From an uncultured Verrucomicrobiota bacterium (GTDB taxonomy: Bacteria; Verrucomicrobiota; Verrucomicrobiia; Opitutales; Opitutaceae): a stretch of DNA of 61,436 bases. Where the stretch lies: NCBI GenBank assembly GCA_903856725.1, contig CAIOCT010000039.1:90034-151469 (forward strand), in the 5' to 3' direction. Under the pieces are notes generated by a model that saw only the letters and a program-made list of their open reading frames with translations, was not told where the DNA came from and did not search any database. The position numbers and the translations under genes were made by a program. This document shows positions 7,616-16,075 of this stretch, in pieces (position 1 is the stretch's first letter; each line of letters begins with the position of its first letter).

Positions 7616-8224
7616 TTATCTCACCTCCGCTTGGCTGGCCATCCGACGACCTCTCACGCTCTTGTAAAATCGATCTAGCGTGACATCCATCGCCACGCTC
7701 TTGCTACCGAAATAAGGGAAATGCCCGTAATAGAGCGACAGCTGGTCCTGTGCGTCGCGATAAGATCCGCCATGCAAGGCTACGTACAAGGCGCAGGCCA
7801 GACCGGTCCGGTCGGAGCCGGCGCGACAATGGATCAGTAAGGGTTTAGATGCTTCGCGCAGTACTTCGACCAGTTTGGCCACCTGCATAGCATCGAGCTC
7901 GGCGTTCGCCGATAAGCCGAGGCTGACAAATTTCACGCCGAGCCGACGGGAGACTGCGACTTCCTCGTCATACCACCTCTCCCTTGGCTGCTCGCCGCAG
8001 AGATTGAGCACCGTCTTCACCTTGAGGCTATTGAGGGCAATCTCGAGCTTCTCTGCACCCAGCCGAGATGAGCGGTAGACGACGCCCTTCTCGACTTCAT
8101 GAAAATTGCCACCGCCATGGACTAATGAGTATGCGCCGGCCAGCGACAGTAGGACGGAGAACAGAACCACGCCGGACCAACGTAGGAATCGGACCAAACT
8201 GAACGCACGCGGGAGAGGCGTCAT
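7616..8224 (-). CDS. Membrane-anchored dual-specificity / tyrosine protein phosphatase
   Basis: A 202-residue protein with an N-terminal membrane segment (about 15-34) and the cysteine-phosphatase signature HCRAGSDR (132-139; HCX5R) carrying the nucleophile Cys133 and phosphate-binding Arg139. The upstream Asp-rich loop and the FHEVEKGVVYRSSRL start match the bacterial tyrosine/dual-specificity phosphatase family, whose members often act in polysaccharide export or lipid metabolism. It sits alone on the minus strand between glnA and the rearranged segment. The catalytic part probably faces the periplasm, although topology is not certain. Confidence 0.85.
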   Translation of the reverse strand: MTPLPRAFSLVRFLRWSGVVLFSVLLSLAGAYSLVHGGGNFHEVEKGVVYRSSRLGAEKLEIALNSLKVKTVLNLCGEQPRERWYDEEVAVSRRLGVKFVSLGLSANAELDAMQVAKLVEVLREASKPLLIHCRAGSDRTGLACALYVALHGGSYRDAQDQLSLYYGHFPYFGSKSVAMDVTLDRFYKSVRGRRMASQAEVR

Positions 8225-8558
8225 GTACCCATCTTGCCATGGAATTAAGTCAATTGTGAGTCACCTGGGTCACAAGATGGGGACGAATTGATAGAAAAGT
8301 GGATTAACGGATCAACGATATTGATTTTAAGAAATGGTTCGCGTGGGTGGGAGCAGGATGACGCAGCGATCGCTGTCCTACTGGGGCAGACAACCAGCAG
8401 CGAGCAACTTGGCGGCTAATTTTTAAGATGGCTCCACCTTGCCAGCTTGGATGAAATTTTCTGGCGATTTTTCCGGCGCGGGTTCTCAGGCCGAAAATGG
8501 CGCTTTTCCGATTCGTGCGCCGCACCCAAAAACTGAGGATGCACCGACCTCAGCTTTT
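8225..8558. other. Intergenic stretch upstream of the rearrangement scar
   Basis: No supported gene. A short open frame on the minus strand (8304-8525) shows no recognisable features. It ends in a hairpin with T-runs at 8533-8560. It corresponds in position to 9367-9555 of the second copy but is not obviously similar to it. Confidence 0.5.
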
Positions 8559-8560
8559 TT
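8533..8560. terminator. Probable bidirectional terminator
   Basis: CTGAGG (8533-8538) pairs with CCTCAG (8548-8553), followed by C and T7 on the plus strand and by T-rich sequence on the minus strand. A different terminator occupies the same place before the intact ligase gene (9534-9561). Confidence 0.6.
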
Positions 8561-8713
8561 GTGGCTCAGTGTGGGCAAGCGGTATTGAGAGTGGGTTGCG
8601 CATGACACCGATAATGGCAGATCAAGGGAGGCTTTTAACTCGGACGCTGCGTGCGCAGCCTCCGCGGGAGCAGTTATTTATTTTTGGGGAGTGGGTCTTG
8701 GTCTTGGGGTTGG
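8559..8713 (+). pseudogene. 5' fragment of a diverged O-antigen-ligase-like gene, with its promoter region
   Basis: This stretch aligns with 9556-9713, the upstream region and first 37-38 codons of the intact ligase-like gene. The ATG (8602) and start MTPIMADQGRLLTRTL mirror MTPMAADQGALLRRML of the intact gene, with many amino-acid differences, so it derives from a diverged homologue rather than from a recent copy. After LVLGLAA the homology stops and the sequence switches to the 3' end of glnA; the ligase frame then ends at 8733. It is a truncated, presumably nonfunctional remnant. Confidence 0.8.
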
Positions 8714-8791
8714 CGGCCAAATTCTGCCGCTGATCCTTATTTGGTCGCCGGTCGGATTCTTAAAACAATCCAAACGGTCCCGACGAAGTAG
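8714..8791 (+). pseudogene. glnA: 3' fragment of a second glnA, last 25 codons
   Basis: Read in its own frame it encodes the same final 25 residues as the intact gene (RPNSAADPYLVAGR through TVPTK), corresponding to 7284-7361. All four base differences within the codons are synonymous and the stop differs (TAG against TGA). The fragment lies in a different frame from the ligase piece before it, so it is not translated as part of a chimera. The shared CGGC at the junction suggests joining through microhomology. Confidence 0.85.
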
Positions 8792-8863
8792 GTTTCCTAT
8801 AACACGTAGCTTTGAGCTGCCGACCGCGGTCACCGACTCTTGCCGAGTCGGGTGCGGTATGCG

Positions 8864-8902
8864 AACACCGAGGATTTATCTCCTCGGTGTTTTTGCTTTT
8901 TA
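8864..8902 (+). terminator. Copy of the glnA intrinsic terminator
   Basis: AACACCGAGGA (8864-8874) and TCCTCGGTGTT (8881-8891) reproduce the 11-bp stem of the terminator at 7433-7469, again followed by T-rich sequence. Confidence 0.85.
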
Positions 8903-9009
8903 AGACCGCCTTCCGTCTTAAGCGGTTAGTAGGAACTAGGGGCGAAAAGGGGAGGCGCAGACAGCGGAGAGGTAGCGGGAAACGGGAATTAAGGGCAGAT
9001 GCCGTGACC

Positions 9010-9366
9010 TTATTTGGCGAGCAGGCACGAGATGTATTCAGCATCCGCTTTATCTATCGCCGTCTTGTAGACTTCTTCGGCTAAAGCGTAAGCGTGGTCG
9101 GCTATGTATTTGGCATTAAGGGCTGCCTCAGTCCTGGTTTCTTCAACTTTCTGGGCTTTGGCGGCAGCGACGGCGGCAGCGGCAGCGGCAGCGGCAGCAG
9201 CAGCTTTAGTCGCGGCATCGGTCGCTACGGTGTAGACGTCCTTGGCAACAATGACAGCAGTGTTAAAGGCTGCTATCCTCAAAGCATGTGCAGCTGAATA
9301 AGCTTTGTCGCGAAGAACTTTACAGGTCAGATTAAGATTAGATTCGGTATCTTTGTTGGTCGTCAT
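9010..9366 (-). CDS. Alanine-rich helical protein of unknown function
   Basis: A 118-residue protein, not recognised as a known family. Residues about 51-70 are almost pure alanine, coded by mixed GCN codons, and the flanking parts are rich in Ala, Lys, Glu and Tyr with a helical, coiled-coil-like pattern. There is no signal peptide or membrane segment. It lies alone inside the second copy of the duplicated glnA-ligase interval and has no counterpart in the first copy. Coding status is plausible from the long clean frame and an ATG start but is not certain. Confidence 0.5.
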   Translation of the reverse strand: MTTNKDTESNLNLTCKVLRDKAYSAAHALRIAAFNTAVIVAKDVYTVATDAATKAAAAAAAAAAAVAAAKAQKVEETRTEAALNAKYIADHAYALAEEVYKTAIDKADAEYISCLLAK

Positions 9367-9533
9367 CTAGAAGAGACGTATGCGCTTTTCAGGATATAGC
9401 TAATTTAATAGAATTAATAGCTCCGCAGATCTTGCGTAAGTAATGTAGCCAGCAGACCGGCGCTAGGACTTCTGCCGCCGTCGCCGTTTCATGAACGGGA
9501 GATGCCGTTTTTACCCTGATTGGGGTCCACTTT

Positions 9534-9561
9534 CCGCGCGCTGATTGGTCGCGGCTTTTTT
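9534..9561 (+). terminator. Possible terminator before the ligase-like gene
   Basis: CCGCG (9534-9538) and CGCGG (9550-9554) form a short stem with an 11-base loop, followed by C and T7. Confidence 0.45.
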
Positions 9562-9587
9562 GTGGCTCACGGTGGGTAAGCTGTATT
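9560..9587 (+). promoter_or_regulatory. Possible promoter of the ligase-like gene
   Basis: TTGTGG (9560-9565) and TGTATT (9582-9587) are separated by 16 bases. Both blocks, and the bases around them, are preserved in the diverged copy at 8558-8590, which gives some phylogenetic support. Confidence 0.4.
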
Positions 9588-9602
9588 GAGAGTGGGCTGC
9601 GC

Positions 9603-11555
9603 ATGACACCGATGGCAGCAGATCAAGGAGCTCTTTTAAGGCGAATGCTTCGCGCGCTGCCCCGGCGGGAGCGATTATTTGTTTGGGGTGAATGGCTCTT
9701 AGTCTTGGGCTTGGCGGCGACGTTGGCGGGGACCACGTTGTGCTTGGGTGGTTATTTGGCAGAGACGATGCAGATGACGGCTTGGGCCGTGTTTGGTTTA
9801 GCTACGCTCGCTGGTGTGCTTTGGCTGATCCGACCAAGTTCTTCACTGCTGCCCTTAAACTGGGCGGTGTTACTGCCACTGCCTTTTCTTATATATGCCC
9901 TAGCCAGTGTGCTCTGGCTGGCGCCTGCGCAGTGGTTAGCTTGGCGAGAGTGGCTCCTTTGGCTGCAGATGTGGGTGGTGTTCGGACTCGGGTTGCATTT
10001 CGGGCGCGGGCGTCCGCACACGTGGGTCTTGGTCGGTACTTTTATTCTGCTCGGTTTGGTCGGAGTCATGCTCGCGGCTTATCAGCGCTACGTTGATTCG
10101 CGGTGGCTTATGCTCGGCTGGGTCCATGGCTGGACCCAGGCACAGTATTTTTTGGGACGATCGGCCGGCATGTTTGGTATCCCCAATAGTTTGGCGGGTT
10201 TGTTGGAGCTGCTGGCACCGCTCTGTTGGGTGCTGGCACTCATGCGATCAAACCAGCTAAAGGTGCGTTTATTTTGCGGCTGGTTAGGGACACTGTTGGT
10301 CTTTGCGCTGGTGCTCAGTGGCAGTCGCGGGGGGTGGATAAGTTTGGCGCTGACCTTTTTGCTCTGGGCGCTCTTGGCTGGTCGTAACTGGCAGCGGCGT
10401 TTGGTGGGGGTGATATTTATTTTGTTAGTGACGGGAGCGGGGCTGGGGGTGCTGGACCGGTTTAGCATCCGTGCCCATGAGCGCATCCAACCGTTTCTCG
10501 AGGGAAAGTTTGAGATCACTCGCCCGATTATCTGGAAAGTGGCTGGGCAAATCTGGTCGGATCATCCCTGGCTGGGGGGTGGGGCGGCGGCTTATAATGT
10601 ATTGTTCGATCGGTATCGGCCTCCTGGTTTTAAGGATGAACCCATTTGGGCGCACAACGACTATTTGAATACGTTGAGCGACTACGGGATGGTGGGGTTT
10701 GCTTGGTGGCTGCTTGCCGCAGTTGGGCTGCTGGCGCTCGGTTGGCGGGCGGTGCAAAAGGCACGGCGCGGGGAAGTATCGGCAGGAGCTTTTTTTAGTC
10801 ACTGGCCGGCGCGGCTCGGTTTATTTTTAGGCCTCACCGCCTTTGCCCTTCATCTGGCAGTCGATTTTCATACTAAGATACCGGCCTTGGCGTTGGCGGC
10901 GGCCTTGGTGCTGGCTTTGCTATTGCGCGATGAAATTTGGCTGCTGTGGCCGATGCGACCAGTCTGGTCGCGGGGCTTGGGGCTAGCACTGGCAGTTGGC
11001 GCATTTTGGATCGCAGCTCAATTGGCCGCCCCGCTCTATCAAGCTGAAGCGCGCCGCTATTCGGCGCGGCGCTTGATCGATCAGTATGCCGCTACGGGGC
11101 GCGGCGACTTGCGTAGCCTTACCCTCAGCGCGCTCGATAATTTTAGTGCGGCCGTAAAAGTTGATCCGACCAACGGGCAAGCTTGGGCAGATTTATCCTA
11201 CGCCACCGTGCAAACCTGGCGCCTCAATGCCGGCGATTTGGTGGTGCTGGGGCAGCGGGCCGAGCAACAGGCCGATCGCGCTCTCGCCTTGGCTCCACTG
11301 ATGGCTGAATTTTGGGTGCGCAAAGGCGTGGCCCTCGACATGCAGGCGCGGCCCGCGGATGGAGAGCTTTGTTTTAAGCAGGCCCTCAAACTAGCCCCGC
11401 ACACGCGTGATTGGTGGTACTACTATGCCTATCACCTGAGTCGGTTGCCCGAGCGAAAAGCAGAGGCGCTGCGAGCGGTGGAAACCGGTTTATCCCTTGA
11501 CCCATCATTTTCTACTGCAGTACTTTTGCGGCAACAGTTAGTCGCCCCTCGCTAG
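9603..11555 (+). CDS. O-antigen ligase / Wzy-like polymerase family membrane protein with C-terminal TPR region
   Basis: A 650-residue inner-membrane protein with about ten to twelve hydrophobic segments between residues 28 and 465. It shows the family hallmarks SGSRGGW (239-245) at the start of the large periplasmic-loop region and HNDYLNTLSDYG (351-362). Such proteins transfer or polymerise lipid-linked glycans at the periplasmic face. After the last membrane segment, residues about 490-650 form a helical region with TPR-like repeats (AWADLSYATVQTWRLN, FWVRKGVALDMQARPADGELCFKQ split over two helices), a common extension. It is followed by a FecR gene 20 bases on. A diverged 5' fragment of a homologue lies 1 kb upstream. 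Confidence 0.85.
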   Translation: MTPMAADQGALLRRMLRALPRRERLFVWGEWLLVLGLAATLAGTTLCLGGYLAETMQMTAWAVFGLATLAGVLWLIRPSSSLLPLNWAVLLPLPFLIYALASVLWLAPAQWLAWREWLLWLQMWVVFGLGLHFGRGRPHTWVLVGTFILLGLVGVMLAAYQRYVDSRWLMLGWVHGWTQAQYFLGRSAGMFGIPNSLAGLLELLAPLCWVLALMRSNQLKVRLFCGWLGTLLVFALVLSGSRGGWISLALTFLLWALLAGRNWQRRLVGVIFILLVTGAGLGVLDRFSIRAHERIQPFLEGKFEITRPIIWKVAGQIWSDHPWLGGGAAAYNVLFDRYRPPGFKDEPIWAHNDYLNTLSDYGMVGFAWWLLAAVGLLALGWRAVQKARRGEVSAGAFFSHWPARLGLFLGLTAFALHLAVDFHTKIPALALAAALVLALLLRDEIWLLWPMRPVWSRGLGLALAVGAFWIAAQLAAPLYQAEARRYSARRLIDQYAATGRGDLRSLTLSALDNFSAAVKVDPTNGQAWADLSYATVQTWRLNAGDLVVLGQRAEQQADRALALAPLMAEFWVRKGVALDMQARPADGELCFKQALKLAPHTRDWWYYYAYHLSRLPERKAEALRAVETGLSLDPSFSTAVLLRQQLVAPR

Positions 11556-11575
11556 CCAATCTTCATCACCAATTA

Positions 11576-12838
11576 ATGAAAACGTCGGTCTCTCGCTGGG
11601 TTCTCTGTGCGGCTATTGCCATTGGTCTGGCCTTGCGAGCCTTTGGGCAAACCCAACCTGGCCAAATTCAGGCGGCCAGTGTGGAAGGCCAAGTCCTTAA
11701 ATTAGTTAATAGCGCGCCCGCGGTTACCGTGAAAGATGGGGATCAATTAACCGAGAGCGACACCATCACCACGGGGGCCAACTCTGGGGTGGTGCTCGTG
11801 TTCATGAACGGCTCCTCGGTCAAATTAGGCGCGAATTCACGGCTCGCAATCGATGAATTCAAAATGGATCCGTTGGCTGAGGATGTGAAGATGGCTGACT
11901 TCAAGGATCGCAAGAAAGGGGAACCCTCCGTCTCTAAGACTAATCTCAATCTTGTCTATGGCGACATGGTCGGTGATGTGAGGCACCTCAATAAATCGTC
12001 GAGCTACTCGATTAAAACTCCGGCGGGTGCGGCTGGTATTCGGGGCACTATTTTCCGAATTGTTTTTCGACCCGATGCGAATGGTAAGGCTTTTTTCACC
12101 GTATCGACCGCGGAAGGGTTGGTCGTGATGCAAGGGGTGACGGCAGTTGAAATCCCCATTCCCGTGGGCAAGGAAGTCGTCGTCACGGTTGACATACCTG
12201 AGGCTAGCCCTGTGCCAGCGGCGACGCCTGCTGCGCCTGTAGCAGCTCCTGCCGAGGGAACAGCGGCGCCAGCCGCACCGGCTGCAGCTCCTGCGGCGAC
12301 TCCCGCTGAATCAGCCGCGCCGGCAGCAGCAACCCCCGCAGCGACTAAGCCAGCGGCAACGCCTTCGGTTCCAGTGATTGTCACTCAGGATATACCGGCG
12401 ACTACTCAGGCTATCATCGTCACCGCTACGACGAATATTGCGACCGTGCTTCAACAGACTATTTTTACGCCCAATACGAAAGCGGTAGATGATAAAGCGT
12501 CGGCCGATAAGAAAGCCGCTGATGAAAAAGCGGCCGCGGACAAGAAAGCGGCTGATGATAAGGCAGCCGCGGATAAGAAAGCGGCCGACGATAAAGCCAC
12601 GGCGGATCAAAAGGCGGCTGATGATAAAGCAGCTGCTGATACAAAAGCTGCCACTGTAGAGAAAGCTGCTGTGGCCCCTGAGGTTGTAGCGCCAGCCGCT
12701 ACGCCGGCGGTTACCCCGGTTGCTACTCCGGTGGTCACCCCGGTTGCTACGCCTACGCCTGCGCCGTTACCTAAACCTACCCCGCCACCGGTATTTGTTC
12801 CTGTGCCTACATCACTCACCCCAGGGGCTGGTGGTTAA
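11576..12838 (+). CDS. Exported FecR-domain protein with long Ala/Pro/Lys-rich tail
   Basis: A 420-residue protein with a Sec signal (about 1-24), a FecR domain at about 32-190 (GDQLTESDTITTGANSGVV, then LVYGDMVGDVR and TPAGAAGIRGT), and a low-complexity tail. The tail has an Ala/Pro stretch, then tandem seven-residue units of the type KAADDKA / KAAADKK (about 300-360), then a Pro/Thr/Val-rich end. In TonB systems FecR relays a signal, but stand-alone FecR-domain proteins like this one usually sit in envelope or extracellular structures; the tail may bind peptidoglycan or act as a spacer. It lies between the ligase-like gene and a CHASE2 cyclase. Confidence 0.85.
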   Translation: MKTSVSRWVLCAAIAIGLALRAFGQTQPGQIQAASVEGQVLKLVNSAPAVTVKDGDQLTESDTITTGANSGVVLVFMNGSSVKLGANSRLAIDEFKMDPLAEDVKMADFKDRKKGEPSVSKTNLNLVYGDMVGDVRHLNKSSSYSIKTPAGAAGIRGTIFRIVFRPDANGKAFFTVSTAEGLVVMQGVTAVEIPIPVGKEVVVTVDIPEASPVPAATPAAPVAAPAEGTAAPAAPAAAPAATPAESAAPAAATPAATKPAATPSVPVIVTQDIPATTQAIIVTATTNIATVLQQTIFTPNTKAVDDKASADKKAADEKAAADKKAADDKAAADKKAADDKATADQKAADDKAAADTKAATVEKAAVAPEVVAPAATPAVTPVATPVVTPVATPTPAPLPKPTPPPVFVPVPTSLTPGAGG

Positions 12839-12853
12839 TGGGCGAACACAGTT

Positions 12854-12915
12854 TGAGCCAAGAGGGCAGCTGGTAGCGCCCTCATTACGTTGGCTCAGCA
12901 GGATTTTAAATCTGC
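12854..12915 (+). terminator. Two successive hairpins downstream of the FecR gene
   Basis: TGAGCCAA (12854-12861) pairs with TTGGCTCA (12890-12897); nested inside, GAGGGC (12862-12867) pairs with GCCCTC (12878-12883). A second AT-rich hairpin follows (about 12897-12916, GATTT/AAATC core) with a short T-run. This may attenuate read-through into the cyclase gene. Confidence 0.4.
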
Positions 12916-12951
12916 TTTAATTCAGCGCGATGACCGCTAGCCTCGGGGGGA

Positions 12952-15225
12952 GTGGCTCCAAAAAGTAAAAAATTTAATTGGTGGCTCTTGTGGTTATTGC
13001 CAGTGCCTTTGTTTTGGGGGTGGCTGGCGCAGGAGGGTCGGCTGCAGCCGGCAGAGAATTTTTTGCTCGATTTGCGTTTTCGTTTTCGCGGAGAGCTCGC
13101 TGCGCCCGTAAAAATTTTTTATGTCGATGTAGATACTCGTGCAGTGCAGCGCATCGGTGAGCGGCCCTGGAATCGGGGGCGTTTTGCAGAGGCGGCCCAA
13201 TATCTATTTGAACAAGGGGGCGCCAAGGCGGTCGGCGTCGATTTTGTTTTTTCGGCTTACGGACACTCGGAGTTGGTTAATCAAGAAGATGCCGCCAAGG
13301 GCAATTTAGCTTTAGCGCGAGTCGCCCGAAAGTATCCCGCTCTGATTCTGGCAGCTCAATATACGCGGGGGGCCTCGGCTACCCAACACGGTCAGCTGCG
13401 CAATTTTCCTCTGCTGCGCAACGGGTATATCGATCGCGCTAAAAATTCTGAACCCGAGTTGCCGCAATATCCTATTATCGGGGCAACGCTGACGAGTGCC
13501 TGGGGTACGATCGGGTTGATTGATACTGATGCCGATTACTCCAGTGATAAAACGCCTCGCTGGGCGCCGCTCTTTACAGAATCTCCCACGACCAATTTCT
13601 GGCATACCGCTGTGCAGTTGGCCTGTGTGGAGCTGGGGGTGCCGCCTGGATCGGCACGGCGGAACGGTGATTTTGTCGAAATTATCTCGCGGGGCGGCGA
13701 GGTGTTGCGACGCATTCCACTGACGGCGCAGCAGCTTTTGGAAATTAACTGGTTTTCGCAGTGGGATAATCAGAACTGGAATCCCCGTACCAGCATGGCG
13801 GATGTCCTCATCGCGGGAGAAATGCTCAAGTCGAGCAAGCCGAGCGAGCGCGCCGAAGCAGTAGATTATTTTAAGCGCTTTGCTGGCGCGATTGTTCTGG
13901 TCGGTCCCGTTGATCCTTTGCTGCAGGATCTGGCCCCGACGCCTTTTGATGCGGCTCCTGTCCCCAAAGTCGGGCTACATGGAAATCTACTGAAGACGAT
14001 TATTGCTGAGCAATATTTGCAGCGGCCGCCACCGTGGGTGCTCTGGGTTAGTATTTTTGCGCTCACTTTTTCAGTGACCGGTCTGGTAACCGTCGGGGGA
14101 GCCCGCAGTCATTTCACCAAGGTTCTCGCGCTGCTCGTGCCGGCGAGTTATATCATGGTCGCATTTTATCAATTCGCCCAAAGCAATCTGGTCTTGCCGT
14201 TGGCCGCGCCCGTGGGCGCCGCTTTCTTAACTGGATTCATCGCGACGCTCTGGCAATTGGTGGTCGAGGAGCGGCAGAAAGGGCGGATTAAAAGCATGTT
14301 TGGAAGCTACCTTGCGCCGGAGTTGGTCAATCGCATGGTGGAATCAGACATCGATCCGCAACTGGGTGGGCATGAAGAAGTCATCACGGCTTATTTCTCT
14401 GACATCCAATCATTTTCTACGTTCGCTGAAGTCATGTCGCCGGCGCAGCTGGTTGAATTAATGAATGAGTATCTCACCGTTTGCACCGATATCATTCAAG
14501 AGGAGGGGGGCACGTTGGATAAATATATTGGCGATGCGGTCGTTGCTATTTTTGGCGCTCCCGTGCCACTGCCAGATCATGCATTTCGCGCCTGCTTAGC
14601 GACCCAACGGGTGCAATGGGCCATGAAAGCCTTAGGTGAGAAATGGCGTGGGGAGGGTGAGAAATGGCCCGCTATGGTGCAGGGGATGCGCTCACGTTTG
14701 GGGCTTAACACGGGCCCAGCCATTATTGGCAACATGGGGAGTCGTACGCGTTTCAGTTATACCATGATGGGTGATCATGTGAATCTTGCTGCGCGCATGG
14801 AGTCGGGCGCGAAGGCGCTCGGCGTTTATACGATGGTTACCGAGGCCACTAAGCTGGCCTGTGAAAAATACGGCGGCGATCGCATGGTCTTTCGCTTCCT
14901 TGATAGAATTATCGTCAAGGGTCGCGGCCAACCGGTAGAAGTTTTTGAAATTGTCGGCCTGCGTGAAAATGTCTTGCCGGTCACATTTCAATGTCTCGCT
15001 CTCTATGCGCAGGCCCTTGAGCTCTATTTCCGTGAAGACTGGGATGGGGCGATCCAGATCTTCGAGCAAAGTTTGCTCTTAGAGCCGAACCAAGTGAACC
15101 AGGAGCTCGGGATTGAAAATAATCCCTCCAGCATCTTCATCCAGCGCTGTCGGCGAATGAAATTTATGGAAAAGCATTCGACCGATTCTAAGTGGGATGG
15201 GGTATATACGCTGAAGGATAAATAA
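12952..15225 (+). CDS. CHASE2-domain class III adenylate/guanylate cyclase
   Basis: A 757-residue membrane signalling protein that makes a cyclic nucleotide. A membrane segment (about 6-24) precedes the extracytoplasmic CHASE2 sensor domain (about 35-345), then three hydrophobic segments (about 360-435), then a cyclase domain (about 475-660). The metal-binding aspartates are in FSDIQSF (near 482-488) and DKYIGDAVVAIFG (near 523-535); GDHVNLAARME (near 606-616) carries the transition-state residues. The Lys in DKYIGD favours ATP as substrate. The start is GTG, chosen because basic residues lead into the first membrane segment. The FecR gene upstream suggests that the two monitor or build the envelope together. 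Confidence 0.9.
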   Translation: MAPKSKKFNWWLLWLLPVPLFWGWLAQEGRLQPAENFLLDLRFRFRGELAAPVKIFYVDVDTRAVQRIGERPWNRGRFAEAAQYLFEQGGAKAVGVDFVFSAYGHSELVNQEDAAKGNLALARVARKYPALILAAQYTRGASATQHGQLRNFPLLRNGYIDRAKNSEPELPQYPIIGATLTSAWGTIGLIDTDADYSSDKTPRWAPLFTESPTTNFWHTAVQLACVELGVPPGSARRNGDFVEIISRGGEVLRRIPLTAQQLLEINWFSQWDNQNWNPRTSMADVLIAGEMLKSSKPSERAEAVDYFKRFAGAIVLVGPVDPLLQDLAPTPFDAAPVPKVGLHGNLLKTIIAEQYLQRPPPWVLWVSIFALTFSVTGLVTVGGARSHFTKVLALLVPASYIMVAFYQFAQSNLVLPLAAPVGAAFLTGFIATLWQLVVEERQKGRIKSMFGSYLAPELVNRMVESDIDPQLGGHEEVITAYFSDIQSFSTFAEVMSPAQLVELMNEYLTVCTDIIQEEGGTLDKYIGDAVVAIFGAPVPLPDHAFRACLATQRVQWAMKALGEKWRGEGEKWPAMVQGMRSRLGLNTGPAIIGNMGSRTRFSYTMMGDHVNLAARMESGAKALGVYTMVTEATKLACEKYGGDRMVFRFLDRIIVKGRGQPVEVFEIVGLRENVLPVTFQCLALYAQALELYFREDWDGAIQIFEQSLLLEPNQVNQELGIENNPSSIFIQRCRRMKFMEKHSTDSKWDGVYTLKDK

Positions 15226-15269
15226 TCATCGCGTTGCTCACGCCGCCTGGCTGATCGGGGGACATAAAA

Positions 15270-15300
15270 AAACCGCGCCAGTCAGCGCGGTTTGATTTTT
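15270..15300. terminator. Bidirectional terminator between the cyclase and SOD genes
   Basis: AAACCGCGC (15270-15278) pairs with GCGCGGTTT (15285-15293), with a 6-base loop. A-rich sequence precedes and T-rich sequence follows, serving both convergent genes. Confidence 0.85.
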
Positions 15301-15334
15301 ACCTGAAAGGTAAGCAGCGGGGGTGGCTTTGGGC

Positions 15335-15964
15335 TTATTTAAGGGCCGCGACGTAATTTGCCTCGGCGGCATCCCAGTCGACTAGATTCCAGAAAGCGGC
15401 AATGTAATCAGGCCGGCGGTTTTGATAATTCAGGTAGTAAGCGTGTTCCCAGACATCGAGCGCGATGACTGGTTTTCCCTCGATTCCGGCAACAGCTTTG
15501 CCCATGAGCGGGCTGTCTTGATTGGCGGTTGAACCGACGGCTAATTTGCCGCCATTAACCACAAGCCAAGCCCAACCAGAACCGAAGCGGGTGGCCCCAG
15601 CTTTAGCAAAGTCTTCTTTGAATTTAGCGAAACCACCCAGCTCCGCATCAATTGCGGCCGCGAGTTTGCCTTTTGGCAGACCGCCTTTACCGGGTCCGAG
15701 GATGGTCCAGAAAAAGGAGTGATTGCTATGTCCACCAGCGTTGTTGCGCACCCCGCCGCGAATAGCTTCAGGCACTTGGGCAAGATCCGCAATCAAGCGA
15801 TTGACGTCGAGTTCAGCCAAGGCCGCGTGATCTTTGAGCAGATTCGTGGCGTTGGTGATATACGCTTGGTGATGCTTGCCGTGGTGAATTTCCATGGTCT
15901 TGGCATCGATGTGCGGAACCAAGGCATCGTGAGCGTAGGCGAGAGGAGGAAGGGAATAAGCCAT
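15335..15964 (-). CDS. sodA: Superoxide dismutase, Mn/Fe family (Mn-type signature)
   Basis: It dismutates superoxide to oxygen and peroxide. At 209 residues it has the normal family length. The metal ligands are His27, His82 ([13 protein letters not shown]), Asp170 and His174 ([13 protein letters not shown]). Gln149 in TANQDSPL and the Gly pattern before the second His favour manganese, although metal choice cannot be proven from sequence. There is no signal peptide, so it is cytosolic. It is convergent with the cyclase gene and shares the terminator between them. Confidence 0.95.
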   Translation of the reverse strand: MAYSLPPLAYAHDALVPHIDAKTMEIHHGKHHQAYITNATNLLKDHAALAELDVNRLIADLAQVPEAIRGGVRNNAGGHSNHSFFWTILGPGKGGLPKGKLAAAIDAELGGFAKFKEDFAKAGATRFGSGWAWLVVNGGKLAVGSTANQDSPLMGKAVAGIEGKPVIALDVWEHAYYLNYQNRRPDYIAAFWNLVDWDAAEANYVAALK

Positions 15965-16075
15965 TGTCGTGGTGGGTTGGAGTTATTTTTCGGAATCAAT
16001 AATGTGCATGAGCCTGAGACAACGTCAACTGCCGCTCGTGTCATGAAGTCCCCGGTCAGCGTTATCTGCCGTCGC

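Noticed and set aside
8497-8733. A real chimeric protein made from the ligase start
   Set aside because: Only 43 codons follow the homologous ATG, and the glnA part is in another frame, so no useful fusion is made.
12490-12660. Short direct repeats that could suggest a CRISPR or VNTR array
   Set aside because: They are in-frame codons of the FecR protein's Lys/Ala tail, with no spacers.
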